Shown piece after piece: positions 26,620 to 34,629 of a stretch of 64,000 nucleotides of DNA. The notes beneath the pieces were generated by a model. The model made no database searches, was not told the origin of the DNA, and saw nothing but the letters and a program-made list of their open reading frames with translations. The position numbers and the translations under genes were made by a program. The stretch spans positions 10,444 to 74,443 of the forward strand of contig DATGZX010000394.1 in NCBI GenBank assembly GCA_035296965.1, written 5' to 3'. Positions within the stretch are counted from its first letter, which is position 1. Every line of letters begins with the position of its first letter. The stretch is from DATGZX01 sp035296965. GTDB taxonomy: Bacteria > Planctomycetota > Planctomycetia > Gemmatales > Gemmataceae.

Positions 26620-27813
26620 ATGCCGCTTCCTGGAGACCAGGCCAATCAGCAAATGGTCGATCGCCTCATCGCGGAGGGAGCCCTGTGGTCCGGGTCCTTG
26701 ATAGCGGCTTTCCGCGAGACTCCGCGCCACAAGTTCATCGATCGCGTCTTCCAGTACCAACGTAAACAGAATCGCTGGCGCGAAATGCTGACCAGTGAGC
26801 CAGGCTCTGCTGAGCTTCGGGTGGTGTACTCCGACCGTGCTCTCATTACCCAGATTAGCCCTCCGGGTACGGATGGATCGGGAACGCCGGTAAGTTCGTC
26901 GAGCCAGCCGTCGCTGATGGCTCAGATGCTGCAAGACCTCCAGTTGAGGCCCGGACTGCGGATGCTGGAGATTGGGTCAGGCACCGGTTACAATGCCGCG
27001 TTACTGGCGCATGTGGAGGGGCCGAACCTCGTCTTCTCCATCGATGTCGATAGGGAAGTGCTTTCCGAGGCCTGGGCACATCTCCGTGCATTTTCAGAGC
27101 GCGGTATCGCCTTGCGTCACGCCGATGGTCGACACGGTCTCGCCGAGCAGGCACCGTTCGACCGCATCATGGTGACAGCCGCCACTCCTGACCTGGAGCC
27201 GGACTGGCTGGAGCAGCTTGCCGAGGGCGGTATTCTCTTGGCACCTCTGGCATTGGCACCGGGATTGGCTTATGTGGTTTGCGGAACCGTATGCGATAAA
27301 GTGTTCGAAGGAAAGCTGACACGCGCTGCCTATTTCATGCCCCTTCGGGCCGAAGGGGAAACGGGCGCCGAGGAGCCGGTTCGGCCGCCCCCAGGCGAAG
27401 TGGAAACCCAGCCGGCTCCCTGGGCCGGCTGGTTCGATCGCAGGAGACCCAGAGCCAGTTGGTTCGGCTTTGTTCAGGCTTTGGCGTTCTATGCTTTTGT
27501 AAAGGGCCTGTCGATCCATTACCAAACTCTGACAAATGGAGAGCCGGCATATGGTGTTGAACAGAATGGTCATTTTTGCTGGTTGGGCTCTCAGAACTGG
27601 CAAGTCAGCGGCCGGCTTGGACGTGAGCTGGGCTGGGGGCTTTGGCGGGCATTTTTGGACGCCGGCGGCCCCCGTCCCACGGAATTTCGTCTCCGAGCCG
27701 CTCCCGACCTTCCGGCACAAGCGCAAGGTGTGCACGACTACTTCCGCCAGGGTCCTCGTTGCCGGCAGCTTTGGGAACAAATCGAGCCGGTCGAGCGCCC
27801 GTACTGGCTTTAG
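26620..27813 (+). CDS. Protein-L-isoaspartate O-methyltransferase-like protein with C-terminal extension
   Basis: A 397-residue protein. The first 215 or so residues match Pcm: RHKFIDRVF near the start, SSSQPSLMAQMLQ, the SAM-binding LEIGSGTGYNAALLAH, and FDRIMVTAATPD. The Pcm enzyme repairs isoaspartyl residues using S-adenosylmethionine. The C-terminal 180 residues (from about 215) are an added domain of unknown role, rich in Trp and Arg. ATG 26620 behind GAGGGA is preferred; an upstream ATG at 26518 would add 34 residues of poor character. Confidence 0.83.
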   Translation: MPLPGDQANQQMVDRLIAEGALWSGSLIAAFRETPRHKFIDRVFQYQRKQNRWREMLTSEPGSAELRVVYSDRALITQISPPGTDGSGTPVSSSSQPSLMAQMLQDLQLRPGLRMLEIGSGTGYNAALLAHVEGPNLVFSIDVDREVLSEAWAHLRAFSERGIALRHADGRHGLAEQAPFDRIMVTAATPDLEPDWLEQLAEGGILLAPLALAPGLAYVVCGTVCDKVFEGKLTRAAYFMPLRAEGETGAEEPVRPPPGEVETQPAPWAGWFDRRRPRASWFGFVQALAFYAFVKGLSIHYQTLTNGEPAYGVEQNGHFCWLGSQNWQVSGRLGRELGWGLWRAFLDAGGPRPTEFRLRAAPDLPAQAQGVHDYFRQGPRCRQLWEQIEPVERPYWL

Positions 27814-27916
27814 ACGGGAACTGCATTCCCGAGTGCGGCCAACCCCTTGAAGCGCCGACACAAAACAGGGTATAACGCTTTGGGGACGTTCAGAGGGGAA
27901 CACTGGAGACACGCGC

Positions 27917-28600
27917 ATGCCAAGTCCTTTTCCAGGAATGGATCCGTTTCTCGAAGAAGAAAAGCTGTGGCCATTGTTCCATCATCAGCTTGTCACTTGC
28001 CTGTACCAGATCCTTCTGCCAGGGCTGGTGGATCGTTATCGAGCACGCGTGACGCAGCGGCACTATACAACCGAGCAGCCATTATTCACTTCCGTTGTCC
28101 GCGAGGAGCATCACGAAGAACTGATCGAGATTCGCCAGCGGAATGACGGCCGGCTTGTGACCATGGTGGACGTGGTCAGCCCATCGAACAAGATGACCGA
28201 GGGCGGCCGGGAGGCATATCTCGCAAAACGCCGGGAAGGCAAGGAATTGGGAGCGAGCCTTGTCGAGATCGATCTCGTCCTGCAGGGGCAGCCAATGCTC
28301 GACTACTCGCGCGACGGCTTGCCCGACTGGGATTATGCAGTGACCGTAACCCGCTCGGCGCAGCCGGACCGCTTTGAGATTTACACCGCCACGTTGCAGA
28401 AGAAGTTGCCGCGCTTCCGCCTTCCTCTTGCCGGGGACGATCGCGATACGGTAGTCGATCTGCATACCACCTTTTGTCGCGCGTTCGACCAGGGCAGCTT
28501 CGCCTCGAAGATCGATTATAAGCATGCCCCCGCTGTTGCCCTGAGTACAGAGGATCGCCAGTGGTTGAATGAGTTGCTCACGCAGCAGAAACTTCGCTGA
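27917..28600 (+). CDS. DUF4058 family protein
   Basis: A 227-residue protein beginning MPSPFPGMDPFLEE, the family signature, with VDVVSPSNKMTEGGREAYLAKR in the middle and a VEIDL segment shortly after. These acidic/Lys positions recall restriction-like nuclease folds, but no function is established. GGAG lies 9 bp before the ATG. A second, more divergent family member is at 2624-3328. It is followed by DUF4416 on the same strand. Confidence 0.88.
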   Translation: MPSPFPGMDPFLEEEKLWPLFHHQLVTCLYQILLPGLVDRYRARVTQRHYTTEQPLFTSVVREEHHEELIEIRQRNDGRLVTMVDVVSPSNKMTEGGREAYLAKRREGKELGASLVEIDLVLQGQPMLDYSRDGLPDWDYAVTVTRSAQPDRFEIYTATLQKKLPRFRLPLAGDDRDTVVDLHTTFCRAFDQGSFASKIDYKHAPAVALSTEDRQWLNELLTQQKLR

Positions 28601-28639
28601 GCGGTGTTGTTCCCTGACGCGGTGATCCTTGGCTCGCAA

Positions 28640-29194
28640 ATGGCCCAAGCACGTCTACCAAGTCCGGTCTTGCTTGTCGTGGCCGTGTTTAGCAGGCACG
28701 ATAAGCTGTTCGCCTATGCTGTAGATCACCTCGAAAAGCACTTCGGTCCGGTCGGCTTGGCAAGCCTCCCTTACGAATTCGAACAAACAAGCTACTACGA
28801 AGCGACCATGGGGAAAAGGCTCAAGAAGCAGCTCTTTGCGTTCGACCGACTGATTGACGCTGGTCACCTGGCCGAGACGAAACGGCGCACGAATGAATTC
28901 GAGCAAGCGGTCGCCAATCTGGGCACTTATTCGGAGCCGCGGCCGCTGAACCTGGATCCTGGGATCCTGTCCCTCGGAAAATTCATGCTGGCAACGACCA
29001 AGGACCAGGCCCATCGCATCTATCTCAGCGCCGGGATCTATGCCGAGGTGACGCTGCGCTTTCAAGCGGGCACCTTCGAGCCCTGGCCCTGGACCTACGC
29101 CGACTACCGCCTGCCCGTGGTGATTTCCTTCCTGAACAGCGCACGAGATTTCTTCCGCCAAAAGCTGCGCGAGCGGCCGCGGAAGGACGCCTGA
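28640..29194 (+). CDS. DUF4416 family protein
   Basis: A 184-residue protein with PVLLVVAVFSRHD at the N-terminus, HFGPVGLASLPYEF with EQTSYYEATMG, FDRLIDAGHLAETKRRTNEFE, and LNLDPGILSLGKFMLATTKDQ, the ordered motifs of DUF4416. The final RLPVVISFLNSARDFFRQKL is also typical. Function unknown in the family. ATG 28640 fits the family start; GTG 28604, 4 bp after the preceding gene, is possible. Confidence 0.85.
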   Translation: MAQARLPSPVLLVVAVFSRHDKLFAYAVDHLEKHFGPVGLASLPYEFEQTSYYEATMGKRLKKQLFAFDRLIDAGHLAETKRRTNEFEQAVANLGTYSEPRPLNLDPGILSLGKFMLATTKDQAHRIYLSAGIYAEVTLRFQAGTFEPWPWTYADYRLPVVISFLNSARDFFRQKLRERPRKDA

Positions 29195-29222
29195 CGCGAG
29201 AGCCTCCACGGGAGACAACCAG

Positions 29223-30293
29223 GTGCCGGATTCGCAAATCGTTTCGCAAGAGTCAGTTGGGTTGCTCGGCGCCCCGGCGGAACTCTTCGTGTACCTTGCG
29301 GCAATCCTTTCAGCCTTTTTGATCTCTTTCCTGCTGACCTTCCTTCTGATCCGCTGGGCGCCCCGGCTGAACCTGGTCGATCATCCCGGCGAACGCAAGG
29401 TCCATATTCGAACTACGCCCAAGGGCGGCGGGCTTGCGGTCTTTGTCGCCATGCTCGCATCCAGCGCACTCGCTTCGTATGCATTCTCACTCGGCATCAC
29501 GCTGACACTGGCGCTCAGCATTGTCATCGTGATTTTGGGCCTGGTGGATGACCTGCGTCCTTTACCCTGGCAGCTACGCCTGGGCGTTCAGACGGCAATT
29601 GCGGCCGCTGCGGTCTATTTCTGGAGAGTCGATGCCGACTGGTCCGCGCGGTTTGCAGCAGTTCTATGGATCGTCGCCCTGGTGAACGCGTTCAACATGC
29701 TCGACAACATGGACGCGCTCTCGGGAGGCGTCGCTTGGATCGCAGCCGCCGGATTTGCTGCATTACTCTGGTTTCACAGCGGCGCTGCCTGGGATGGGCG
29801 ACCAGCCCTGCCCTACTTTCTTCTCATGGCGGCGCTATCCGGCTTCCTGTGGTTCAATCGGCCCCCAGCCCGTATCTTCATGGGCGACGCCGGCAGCACG
29901 TTTCTCGGTTTTTTCCTTGGCGTACTGAGTCTGCAGGGAGGTATTGCTCCGGGTTCCACTCCCCAGGCATGGTTGGTACCGCTCTGCATTCTGGCTGTCC
30001 CCTGGTACGACCTTGTTTGTGTCGTTTCTCTCCGCTTATGGCAAGGGCACAGCCCCTTTCACGGCGATAAACAACACCTCTCGCACCGGCTCGTTCATCT
30101 GGGACTTCGTTCAACGACGGCGGTTCGAGTGATATATCTTTTCGGGCTAGCTAGCGGCATGGCAGGACTGCTGCTCGATCATGTGTCAGGCGTTGAAACA
30201 TGGCTAGTCGTCGCGCAATTGTTCTGCTGGTGGCTAGCCGTGGCGGCGGTCGAATACTTCGGCCATTTCCGGTCGCCTAGCGCCAAAACATAA
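29223..30293 (+). CDS. Undecaprenyl-phosphate sugar-1-phosphate transferase (WecA/MraY superfamily)
   Basis: A 356-residue integral membrane enzyme with about 10-11 helices. Motifs in order: KVHIRTTPKGGG, GLVDDLRPLPW with the Asp pair, NAFNMLDNMDALSGG, FMGDAGSTFLGF, and HLSHRLVHLG. These match the TagO/WecA branch that transfers a GlcNAc-phosphate-type group from UDP-sugar to undecaprenyl phosphate, starting polysaccharide or O-antigen synthesis; MraY is less likely as no murein gene is near. It starts with GTG behind GGGAGA, 28 bp after DUF4416. Confidence 0.9.
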   Translation: MPDSQIVSQESVGLLGAPAELFVYLAAILSAFLISFLLTFLLIRWAPRLNLVDHPGERKVHIRTTPKGGGLAVFVAMLASSALASYAFSLGITLTLALSIVIVILGLVDDLRPLPWQLRLGVQTAIAAAAVYFWRVDADWSARFAAVLWIVALVNAFNMLDNMDALSGGVAWIAAAGFAALLWFHSGAAWDGRPALPYFLLMAALSGFLWFNRPPARIFMGDAGSTFLGFFLGVLSLQGGIAPGSTPQAWLVPLCILAVPWYDLVCVVSLRLWQGHSPFHGDKQHLSHRLVHLGLRSTTAVRVIYLFGLASGMAGLLLDHVSGVETWLVVAQLFCWWLAVAAVEYFGHFRSPSAKT

Positions 30294-30605
30294 AACAGTA
30301 GCGTCGAAGCAGAAACGCTCTCCTCAGCATGGGGCAGCTGCACGAGCACACTTCCTTCCCGACGATTTCTCAGAATTCAACTCGGAGCTGAACGGCCAGG
30401 ACGATTTCGGCCATAGATTTGGCGGATTTAGCGGTAACAGCGGTCACGCCGAGTTTCGTTGTGTCTCTCGTCGTTAAATCAGTTTGACAGTCAGTTTGCC
30501 TATTTTTACTATCTATCCCATGATTACTAAGCTAGGTAATCGATAGAATCTTCCTTTGGCGTCGCGTTTCGATCCATCCCGATAGGTTTGTGGAGGTAAC
30601 AAGGC
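30294..30605. other. Intergenic region holding a promoter and 5' leader
   Basis: A 312-bp AT-richer gap between the transferase gene and the Cys-rich gene. The promoter is at 30484-30512, giving a leader of about 87 nt before 30606, with GGAGGT at 30592-30597 as ribosome binding site. No small ORF or RNA family was recognised in the first 190 bp. Confidence 0.5.
30484..30512 (+). promoter_or_regulatory. Strong sigma70-type promoter
   Basis: A perfect TTGACA (30484-30489) and TACTAT (30507-30512) with a 17-bp, T-rich spacer. It reads towards the Cys-rich TIGR03000 gene. Confidence 0.65.
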
Positions 30606-31301
30606 ATGTATAGTGTAGTGCTGATGGCTGCCTTAACCACCGGTGCAGGCAGCCCGGCATGGTGTTTCGGCAGCAATAGCTGTCACGGCTGCTGGAGTAG
30701 CTGTCACGGTTGCTGGAGCAGTTGCTCCGGTTGCTGGGGAGGCTGCCATGGTAGCTATGGCTGCTGCGGAGGATGCTACGGGTGCTGGAATAGCTGCCAC
30801 GGCTACTGGGCCTGCCACGGCTGCTATGCTAGCTACGGTTGCTGCGGTGGCTGCTATGGCTACGGCCACGGCTGCCACGGTTGCTACGGGTACTCCTGCT
30901 ACGGCTCGTGCTACGGTTGCTGCGGAGGCGTGATCTATGCGCCGCCGGCAGCTCCGCCCAGCGCGAAGCCTATGGAGCAAGCTCCCCCGCCCAAGAAAAC
31001 CACCCAGGCAGGGTCAGGGTCGGCTCAGGCCAGAGTCACTATCAATTTGCCCGCGGACGCCACCCTTTTCGTCGACGATCAGCCGATGAAGGCAACCTCG
31101 GCGACGCGCGTTTTCCGCACGCCGCAACTCGAAGCGGATGCGACCTACTACTACGTGCTCCGCGCGGAAGTCACCCGGGACGGTCAGAAGCAAAGCGAGG
31201 AAAAACGGATCCTGGTGCGCGCGGGCGAGAGTGTACGGGCTTCATTCACCGAATTAGACTCCATTGCGACGGCCCGTGCTCAAGCAGCGCTCAACCCCTG
31301 A
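30606..31301 (+). CDS. Cys/Gly/Tyr-rich TIGR03000 domain protein
   Basis: A 231-residue protein. Residues about 20-110 are a low-complexity block of about two dozen Cys in CHGCW, CYGCC and similar units with Gly, His and Tyr. After a Pro-rich linker (about 115-135), residues about 145-215 form a TIGR03000 domain: RVTINLPADATLFVDDQPMK, then a TPQLEADATYYYVLRAE strand and VRAGESVRASF. This domain is known only from planctomycetes and has no assigned function. The N-terminal 18 residues could be a weak signal peptide. Strong promoter, GGAGGT and terminator suggest high, single-gene expression. Confidence 0.88.
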   Translation: MYSVVLMAALTTGAGSPAWCFGSNSCHGCWSSCHGCWSSCSGCWGGCHGSYGCCGGCYGCWNSCHGYWACHGCYASYGCCGGCYGYGHGCHGCYGYSCYGSCYGCCGGVIYAPPAAPPSAKPMEQAPPPKKTTQAGSGSAQARVTINLPADATLFVDDQPMKATSATRVFRTPQLEADATYYYVLRAEVTRDGQKQSEEKRILVRAGESVRASFTELDSIATARAQAALNP

Positions 31302-31326
31302 CATTTTTCAATGACGCCACAAGAGG

Positions 31327-31355
31327 GCCCACGGCTTCTCAAGCCGTGGGCTTTT
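31327..31355 (+). terminator. Rho-independent terminator
   Basis: GCCCACGGCTT and AAGCCGTGGGC form a perfect 11-bp stem around loop CTC, followed by TTTT. It lies 26 bp after the stop of the Cys-rich gene. Confidence 0.88.
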
Positions 31356-31365
31356 CCGTGCGCGG

Positions 31366-31563
31366 TTACGCACACTCCGGCTGGGCAAGCTGAAGCGCCT
31401 GCACCGGGCAAACCAGAACGCAAATGTTGCAGCTTACACAGTCGCCCGGACGCGGCAGCCAGGGCAGGTTCGCGCTCATTTCGAGGCAATCAGTCGGACA
31501 CGCCGGGACGCAAGCGCCGCACGCCGTGCAGCGAGTTTCGTCCAGCAAGGGAATCTCGCTCAT
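31366..31563 (-). CDS. 4Fe-4S dicluster ferredoxin
   Basis: A 65-residue ferredoxin with CTACGACVPACP and CVSCNICVLVCP, giving two CxxCxxCxxxCP motifs for two [4Fe-4S] clusters. Low-potential electron carrier in the cytoplasm; its redox partners are not in the window. It follows the pseudo-receiver gene on the same strand with a 53-bp gap. Confidence 0.93.
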   Translation of the reverse strand: MSEIPLLDETRCTACGACVPACPTDCLEMSANLPWLPRPGDCVSCNICVLVCPVQALQLAQPECA

Positions 31564-31616
31564 CTTGATTCAACCTGGCTCTCTATCGTTCCCTGGCGTC
31601 ACGGTCCGTTGACGCC

Positions 31617-32075
31617 TCATCGGCCGCCCAAATCCTTGCTGCTCTCCCCCGCCGCTGGAGGCGATGTCATCAAGCCCTGCGGGATTTTCGCGGCCAGCCT
31701 GCGCTCCGGGACGGTTTCCAGAAAGCCCGCAATAAGATTGTGCAGCTCCTGGCGCGGCAGCGAAGGGAAGACGATGAACGTTGCGCCCAGATCCCAGGCC
31801 AGGGCCGCGATTCGCGTGTCGTCTGTGTCGCTGACGACAAAGGCTGAAGTGTCGGGAAATTGCCACATCACCCTTTCCAGCAGTGTCGTCTCACGAACCA
31901 AATCCTTACCGATTTTCAACACGAGGACACTCGGACCGCCGCGCTGGAGGAGGCGCAGGCAGGCATCGAGACTGCGCGGTTCACGTACCGACCACCGGCG
32001 GGATTTGCTCTCCCGGCGCAGCAGTTCGGCCAGCCGGCCGTCTGTCTCGTAAACAAGCACTTGTGGATGGCGCAT
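31617..32075 (-). CDS. Receiver-like domain lacking the phosphorylation aspartate
   Basis: A 152-residue single-domain protein resembling a response-regulator receiver: PQVLVYETDGRLAELLRRE, SVLVLKIGK, SAFVVSDTDD and a C-terminal IVFPSLPRQELHNLIAGFL. At the place of the phosphoacceptor Asp the sequence reads VLVLKIG, so Lys replaces Asp, and the first acidic pair is E-T-D. A pseudo-receiver acting through binding rather than phosphorylation is the likeliest reading. It lies between the AAA+ regulator and the ferredoxin, all on the minus strand. Confidence 0.6.
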   Translation of the reverse strand: MRHPQVLVYETDGRLAELLRRESKSRRWSVREPRSLDACLRLLQRGGPSVLVLKIGKDLVRETTLLERVMWQFPDTSAFVVSDTDDTRIAALAWDLGATFIVFPSLPRQELHNLIAGFLETVPERRLAAKIPQGLMTSPPAAGESSKDLGGR

Positions 32076-32146
32076 CTTATTCGATCGTCCTTACCACTCA
32101 CCAATATCCACTTGCCGCTACCTAGGGCGAGGGGCAACTAATATTC

Positions 32147-32257
32147 TCCCCTCTCCCCCGCTTCGGGGGAGAGGGGTCGGGGGTGAGGGGGACGAACGAT
32201 CCCCGGCCAGGGCCCCTCACCCCCAACCCCTCTCCCCGGAGTACCGGGGCGAGGGGA
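32147..32257. repeat. 111-bp GC-rich repeat, copy A
   Basis: A 111-bp element made of C-rich/G-rich arms (for instance CCCCTCTCCCCC-GCTTC-GGGGGAGAGGGG) able to form hairpins. Its reverse complement recurs at 39768-39878 with 3 mismatches in 111 bp. The similarity ends one base outside each boundary. Confidence 0.85.
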
Positions 32258-32278
32258 GAACCATCGCTGCGGCTCGCC

Positions 32279-33688
32279 TTACCATTCTTGAATCTTCAGA
32301 GCTTCCATGCGGCGCAGCAATCTTGGCCTCCAGATGGACAGGATTTCCGCTGCGCGGCTGCGGTTGCCCTGCGCCTTCCGCAAAGCCAGGAGAATCAAGC
32401 GCCGCTCCGCTTGCTCGAGAAGCTGATCGAGAGGCAGTGCCATTTCCTTGGGGACTTCCGGCGTCTCATCCAGCCGCACGGCCAAGCGCAAGGCAGCGGG
32501 GAAATGGCCCACGTCCAGTTGATCGTTGGGCGTTCGCAGACAAGCAGCCTGCAAAACAAAATACAGCTCGCGCAGGTTTCCGGGCCAAGAATAAGCACGA
32601 ACGAGTTCCCAAGCCTCAGGCGTCAATCCGGTTACGGGGTGTTCCCGGCCCGTGTTTGCACGTTCGAGAAGCCGGTCCACGAGGGTGGGCATGTCGGCTT
32701 GGCGCTCCCGCAGTGGCGGCACTTCGATTACCAGGGTGCTCAAGACGCAGTGCAGTTCTTCCAGCAATCTGCCCGCCCGAACCTCATCTCCAGGGTCGAG
32801 GTCGCACCCTGCCATAATGCGTGGTTCCGAAGCTGCACTGGATGCGCCCATGAGATCGCCCAATCGGGCCTGGGCTTCCCGTGGCAGGCTGCCAGGTTCA
32901 CGGAGGTAGCGCGTACCCTGGTCCGCCTGCCCGCGGAGGGAATAATGGTCAAAGAGCACGGCGGCCAAGGCCGACCCTGGTAAGCGCGTACAATCGAGCG
33001 CGACAAATGGCCCCCGGTCTCCCGAGCCTTGAAAATGAATCGTCCTTGCCACCCAGCATTTGCCGGTGCCGCGCTCTCCCTGGATGAGGACGGGAAACCG
33101 GCTTTCGCCGGCCAGGCGCACTTGTTCGAGCACGCGCCGCATCGCCGGTGAGTTGCCTGCGAGTTGATCGAGGCTGTAGCGCTGCTTCACTCCATTGCGC
33201 AACGCGGCAAGCTTTTCGGGAAGAGGCGGCGTCTCGACCGGCTCGCGCTCCGAGGGAGCCGTGATCTTGGCCAGCACACACAGTAGACCGTCGGCATCCC
33301 GAAAAGGCAGGAAATCAAACTCCCACCAGCGCCAGGCCGTCTTTGTCCCGGGTACAAGCCTGCGCGTTCGGCCGGGTTGCCCCTTCAGCACCTCGGGCGG
33401 GGGACAGCACAGCGCGCGGATCACGACGTCCCAGGGATCCTGGACGATGGGCGTCCTTCGGATGCACGCCAGGCCGCGGGCTTCGGTGGCCCCAATGCCG
33501 GTAAGCTTCTCCCATGCTTGATTGACGAACAGGATGCGGCGCCGGCGATTCAGGACGAAGATCGGATCGCTGGAGCGCTGAAAGAGGGCTTGCCAGCGAA
33601 AGTCGGGTGTGTTCTGGGGGCCAGACTCCGAAGCGCTGGCTGGCAGCGGCAAAGAGGAGGACTCAAAACTGCCGTCTGCGCCGCTCAT
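32279..33688 (-). CDS. PAS-AAA+-Fis regulator with degenerate ATPase
   Basis: A 469-residue protein built like a sigma-54 enhancer-binding protein. PAS domain about 33-145 (DPIFVLNRRRRILFVNQAWEKLTG). AAA+ domain about 175-395 with Walker A GERGTGK. The segment that normally holds GAFTGA is missing, and the Walker B position reads YLREPGSLP, so the Asp is Arg. The PPLRER segment and the C-terminal Fis-type helix-turn-helix (RRLILLALRKAQGNRSRAAEIL) are intact. It can probably bind DNA and perhaps nucleotide but cannot remodel sigma-54 holoenzyme in the usual way. It closes a tightly spaced membrane-protein operon. Confidence 0.82.
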   Translation of the reverse strand: MSGADGSFESSSLPLPASASESGPQNTPDFRWQALFQRSSDPIFVLNRRRRILFVNQAWEKLTGIGATEARGLACIRRTPIVQDPWDVVIRALCCPPPEVLKGQPGRTRRLVPGTKTAWRWWEFDFLPFRDADGLLCVLAKITAPSEREPVETPPLPEKLAALRNGVKQRYSLDQLAGNSPAMRRVLEQVRLAGESRFPVLIQGERGTGKCWVARTIHFQGSGDRGPFVALDCTRLPGSALAAVLFDHYSLRGQADQGTRYLREPGSLPREAQARLGDLMGASSAASEPRIMAGCDLDPGDEVRAGRLLEELHCVLSTLVIEVPPLRERQADMPTLVDRLLERANTGREHPVTGLTPEAWELVRAYSWPGNLRELYFVLQAACLRTPNDQLDVGHFPAALRLAVRLDETPEVPKEMALPLDQLLEQAERRLILLALRKAQGNRSRAAEILSIWRPRLLRRMEALKIQEW

Positions 33689-33694
33689 CCCAAG

Positions 33695-33898
33695 TCAAAT
33701 GAAGAATGTCAGTACGTACTGAATCAATGCGATTGCGCACAGAAAGATGAGCATGCGCAGGCCCCAGCGGGCGGCCTCCTTGATGATGTTGCCCCAATGA
33801 TCGTAGCGGGTCGCGCTATAAACCAAACTGACGACAACGATCAGGATCGGCAAATGCCAGTAAATGCTTCCGGGAGCCAGGACAGGTGCCACGTTCAT
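33695..33898 (-). CDS. Small membrane protein
   Basis: A 67-residue protein with two hydrophobic helices (about 14-30 and 48-66) separated by a charged YDHWGNIIKEAARWG loop. It overlaps the upstream membrane-protein gene by 4 bp (ATGA) and ends 6 bp before the AAA+ regulator, which makes it a real gene of the operon despite the size. The family is not recognised. Confidence 0.7.
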   Translation of the reverse strand: MNVAPVLAPGSIYWHLPILIVVVSLVYSATRYDHWGNIIKEAARWGLRMLIFLCAIALIQYVLTFFI

Positions 33899-34614
33899 GC
33901 TGCGACCGCCTCCTGATGAGTGCGCTGCAATTGTTCACCTTCCGCAAGCGCGGGGCCGGCAAAAGCGTCGTAGATAACGAGAATATTGAGGACGCCGGCG
34001 ATCACTGTGTAAACCCAGCCGAGGTCCCATGTCTTGTCGCCGTTCGTCTGAAGTTCATTCAGAGTCCTGCCTTTCCATTCTGCGGGCGCTGCGGGCGCTT
34101 TGTTCTTGAATTGATGCGGGTCCATGCCAGGCTCAGCCCGCGATTCGAAAGGGGTGCGCTCGAACGTGCCAAAAACAGGGCCCTTGTCGTCGTGGGGATT
34201 GAAATTGTTGTACTGCCATATCGCCGGCCAGGCGGCTACCCCGATCCAGAACTGACCCAAGAATTCTTTATGGTTGTAGAGATTGCCGAGAGGCCGGGGT
34301 AAAGAGATAGGCGGCGGAGGCGTCGAGTCGACCGTGTCCGGCAAGTACACGTTGCTCCAGCTACCGAGGTACATCCCGTAGAAGAACAGGCCATAGAGAC
34401 ATACCATGAACAGCAGTCCCTTGGCGACCCTTCCTTGATAGATTTGTCCCAGGCCGGGGACCAGATAACTCAAGAACCCGGCCAAAGGTGAGAGAGGCTG
34501 CAGAACTGGGCTGCGATCAGTAGGATTCGGCATTCCGCTTGACTCTAATTGAATGTAAGTGTCGGTCGGTCCAGGCATTCCAGGGACGAGAGGACCTTTT
34601 TCCAGTTCTCTCAT
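33895..34614 (-). CDS. Membrane protein with TM2-like N-terminal segment (DUF6677-like)
   Basis: A 239-residue protein. After a Pro-rich N-terminus, FLSYLVPGLGQIYQGRVAKG (about residues 47-66) is a pattern seen in TM2/DUF6677-type proteins, followed by a hydrophobic GLLFMVCLYGLFFYGMYLG helix. A long hydrophilic loop (about 90-195) leads to a final helix near 205-220. I am not certain of the family number. Gene order with neighbours on both sides (15-bp gap, 4-bp overlap) indicates a multi-subunit membrane unit controlled with the AAA+ protein. Confidence 0.65.
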   Translation of the reverse strand: MRELEKGPLVPGMPGPTDTYIQLESSGMPNPTDRSPVLQPLSPLAGFLSYLVPGLGQIYQGRVAKGLLFMVCLYGLFFYGMYLGSWSNVYLPDTVDSTPPPPISLPRPLGNLYNHKEFLGQFWIGVAAWPAIWQYNNFNPHDDKGPVFGTFERTPFESRAEPGMDPHQFKNKAPAAPAEWKGRTLNELQTNGDKTWDLGWVYTVIAGVLNILVIYDAFAGPALAEGEQLQRTHQEAVAA

Positions 34615-34629
34615 TCTAGCGGCCGCGCG

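Noticed and set aside
30633..30980. 115-residue antisense frame and tandem DNA repeats in the Cys-rich gene
   Set aside because: The apparent repeat (GGCTGCTGG, GGCTGCTATG) is the codon pattern of CHGC/CYGC protein repeats; the Ala/Val-rich antisense product is its shadow. It is not a CRISPR array as spacers and fixed repeat length are lacking.
32183..32983. 266-residue plus-strand frame over the repeat and regulator gene
   Set aside because: Runs through the 111-bp repeat and opposite the well-defined PAS/AAA+/Fis gene.
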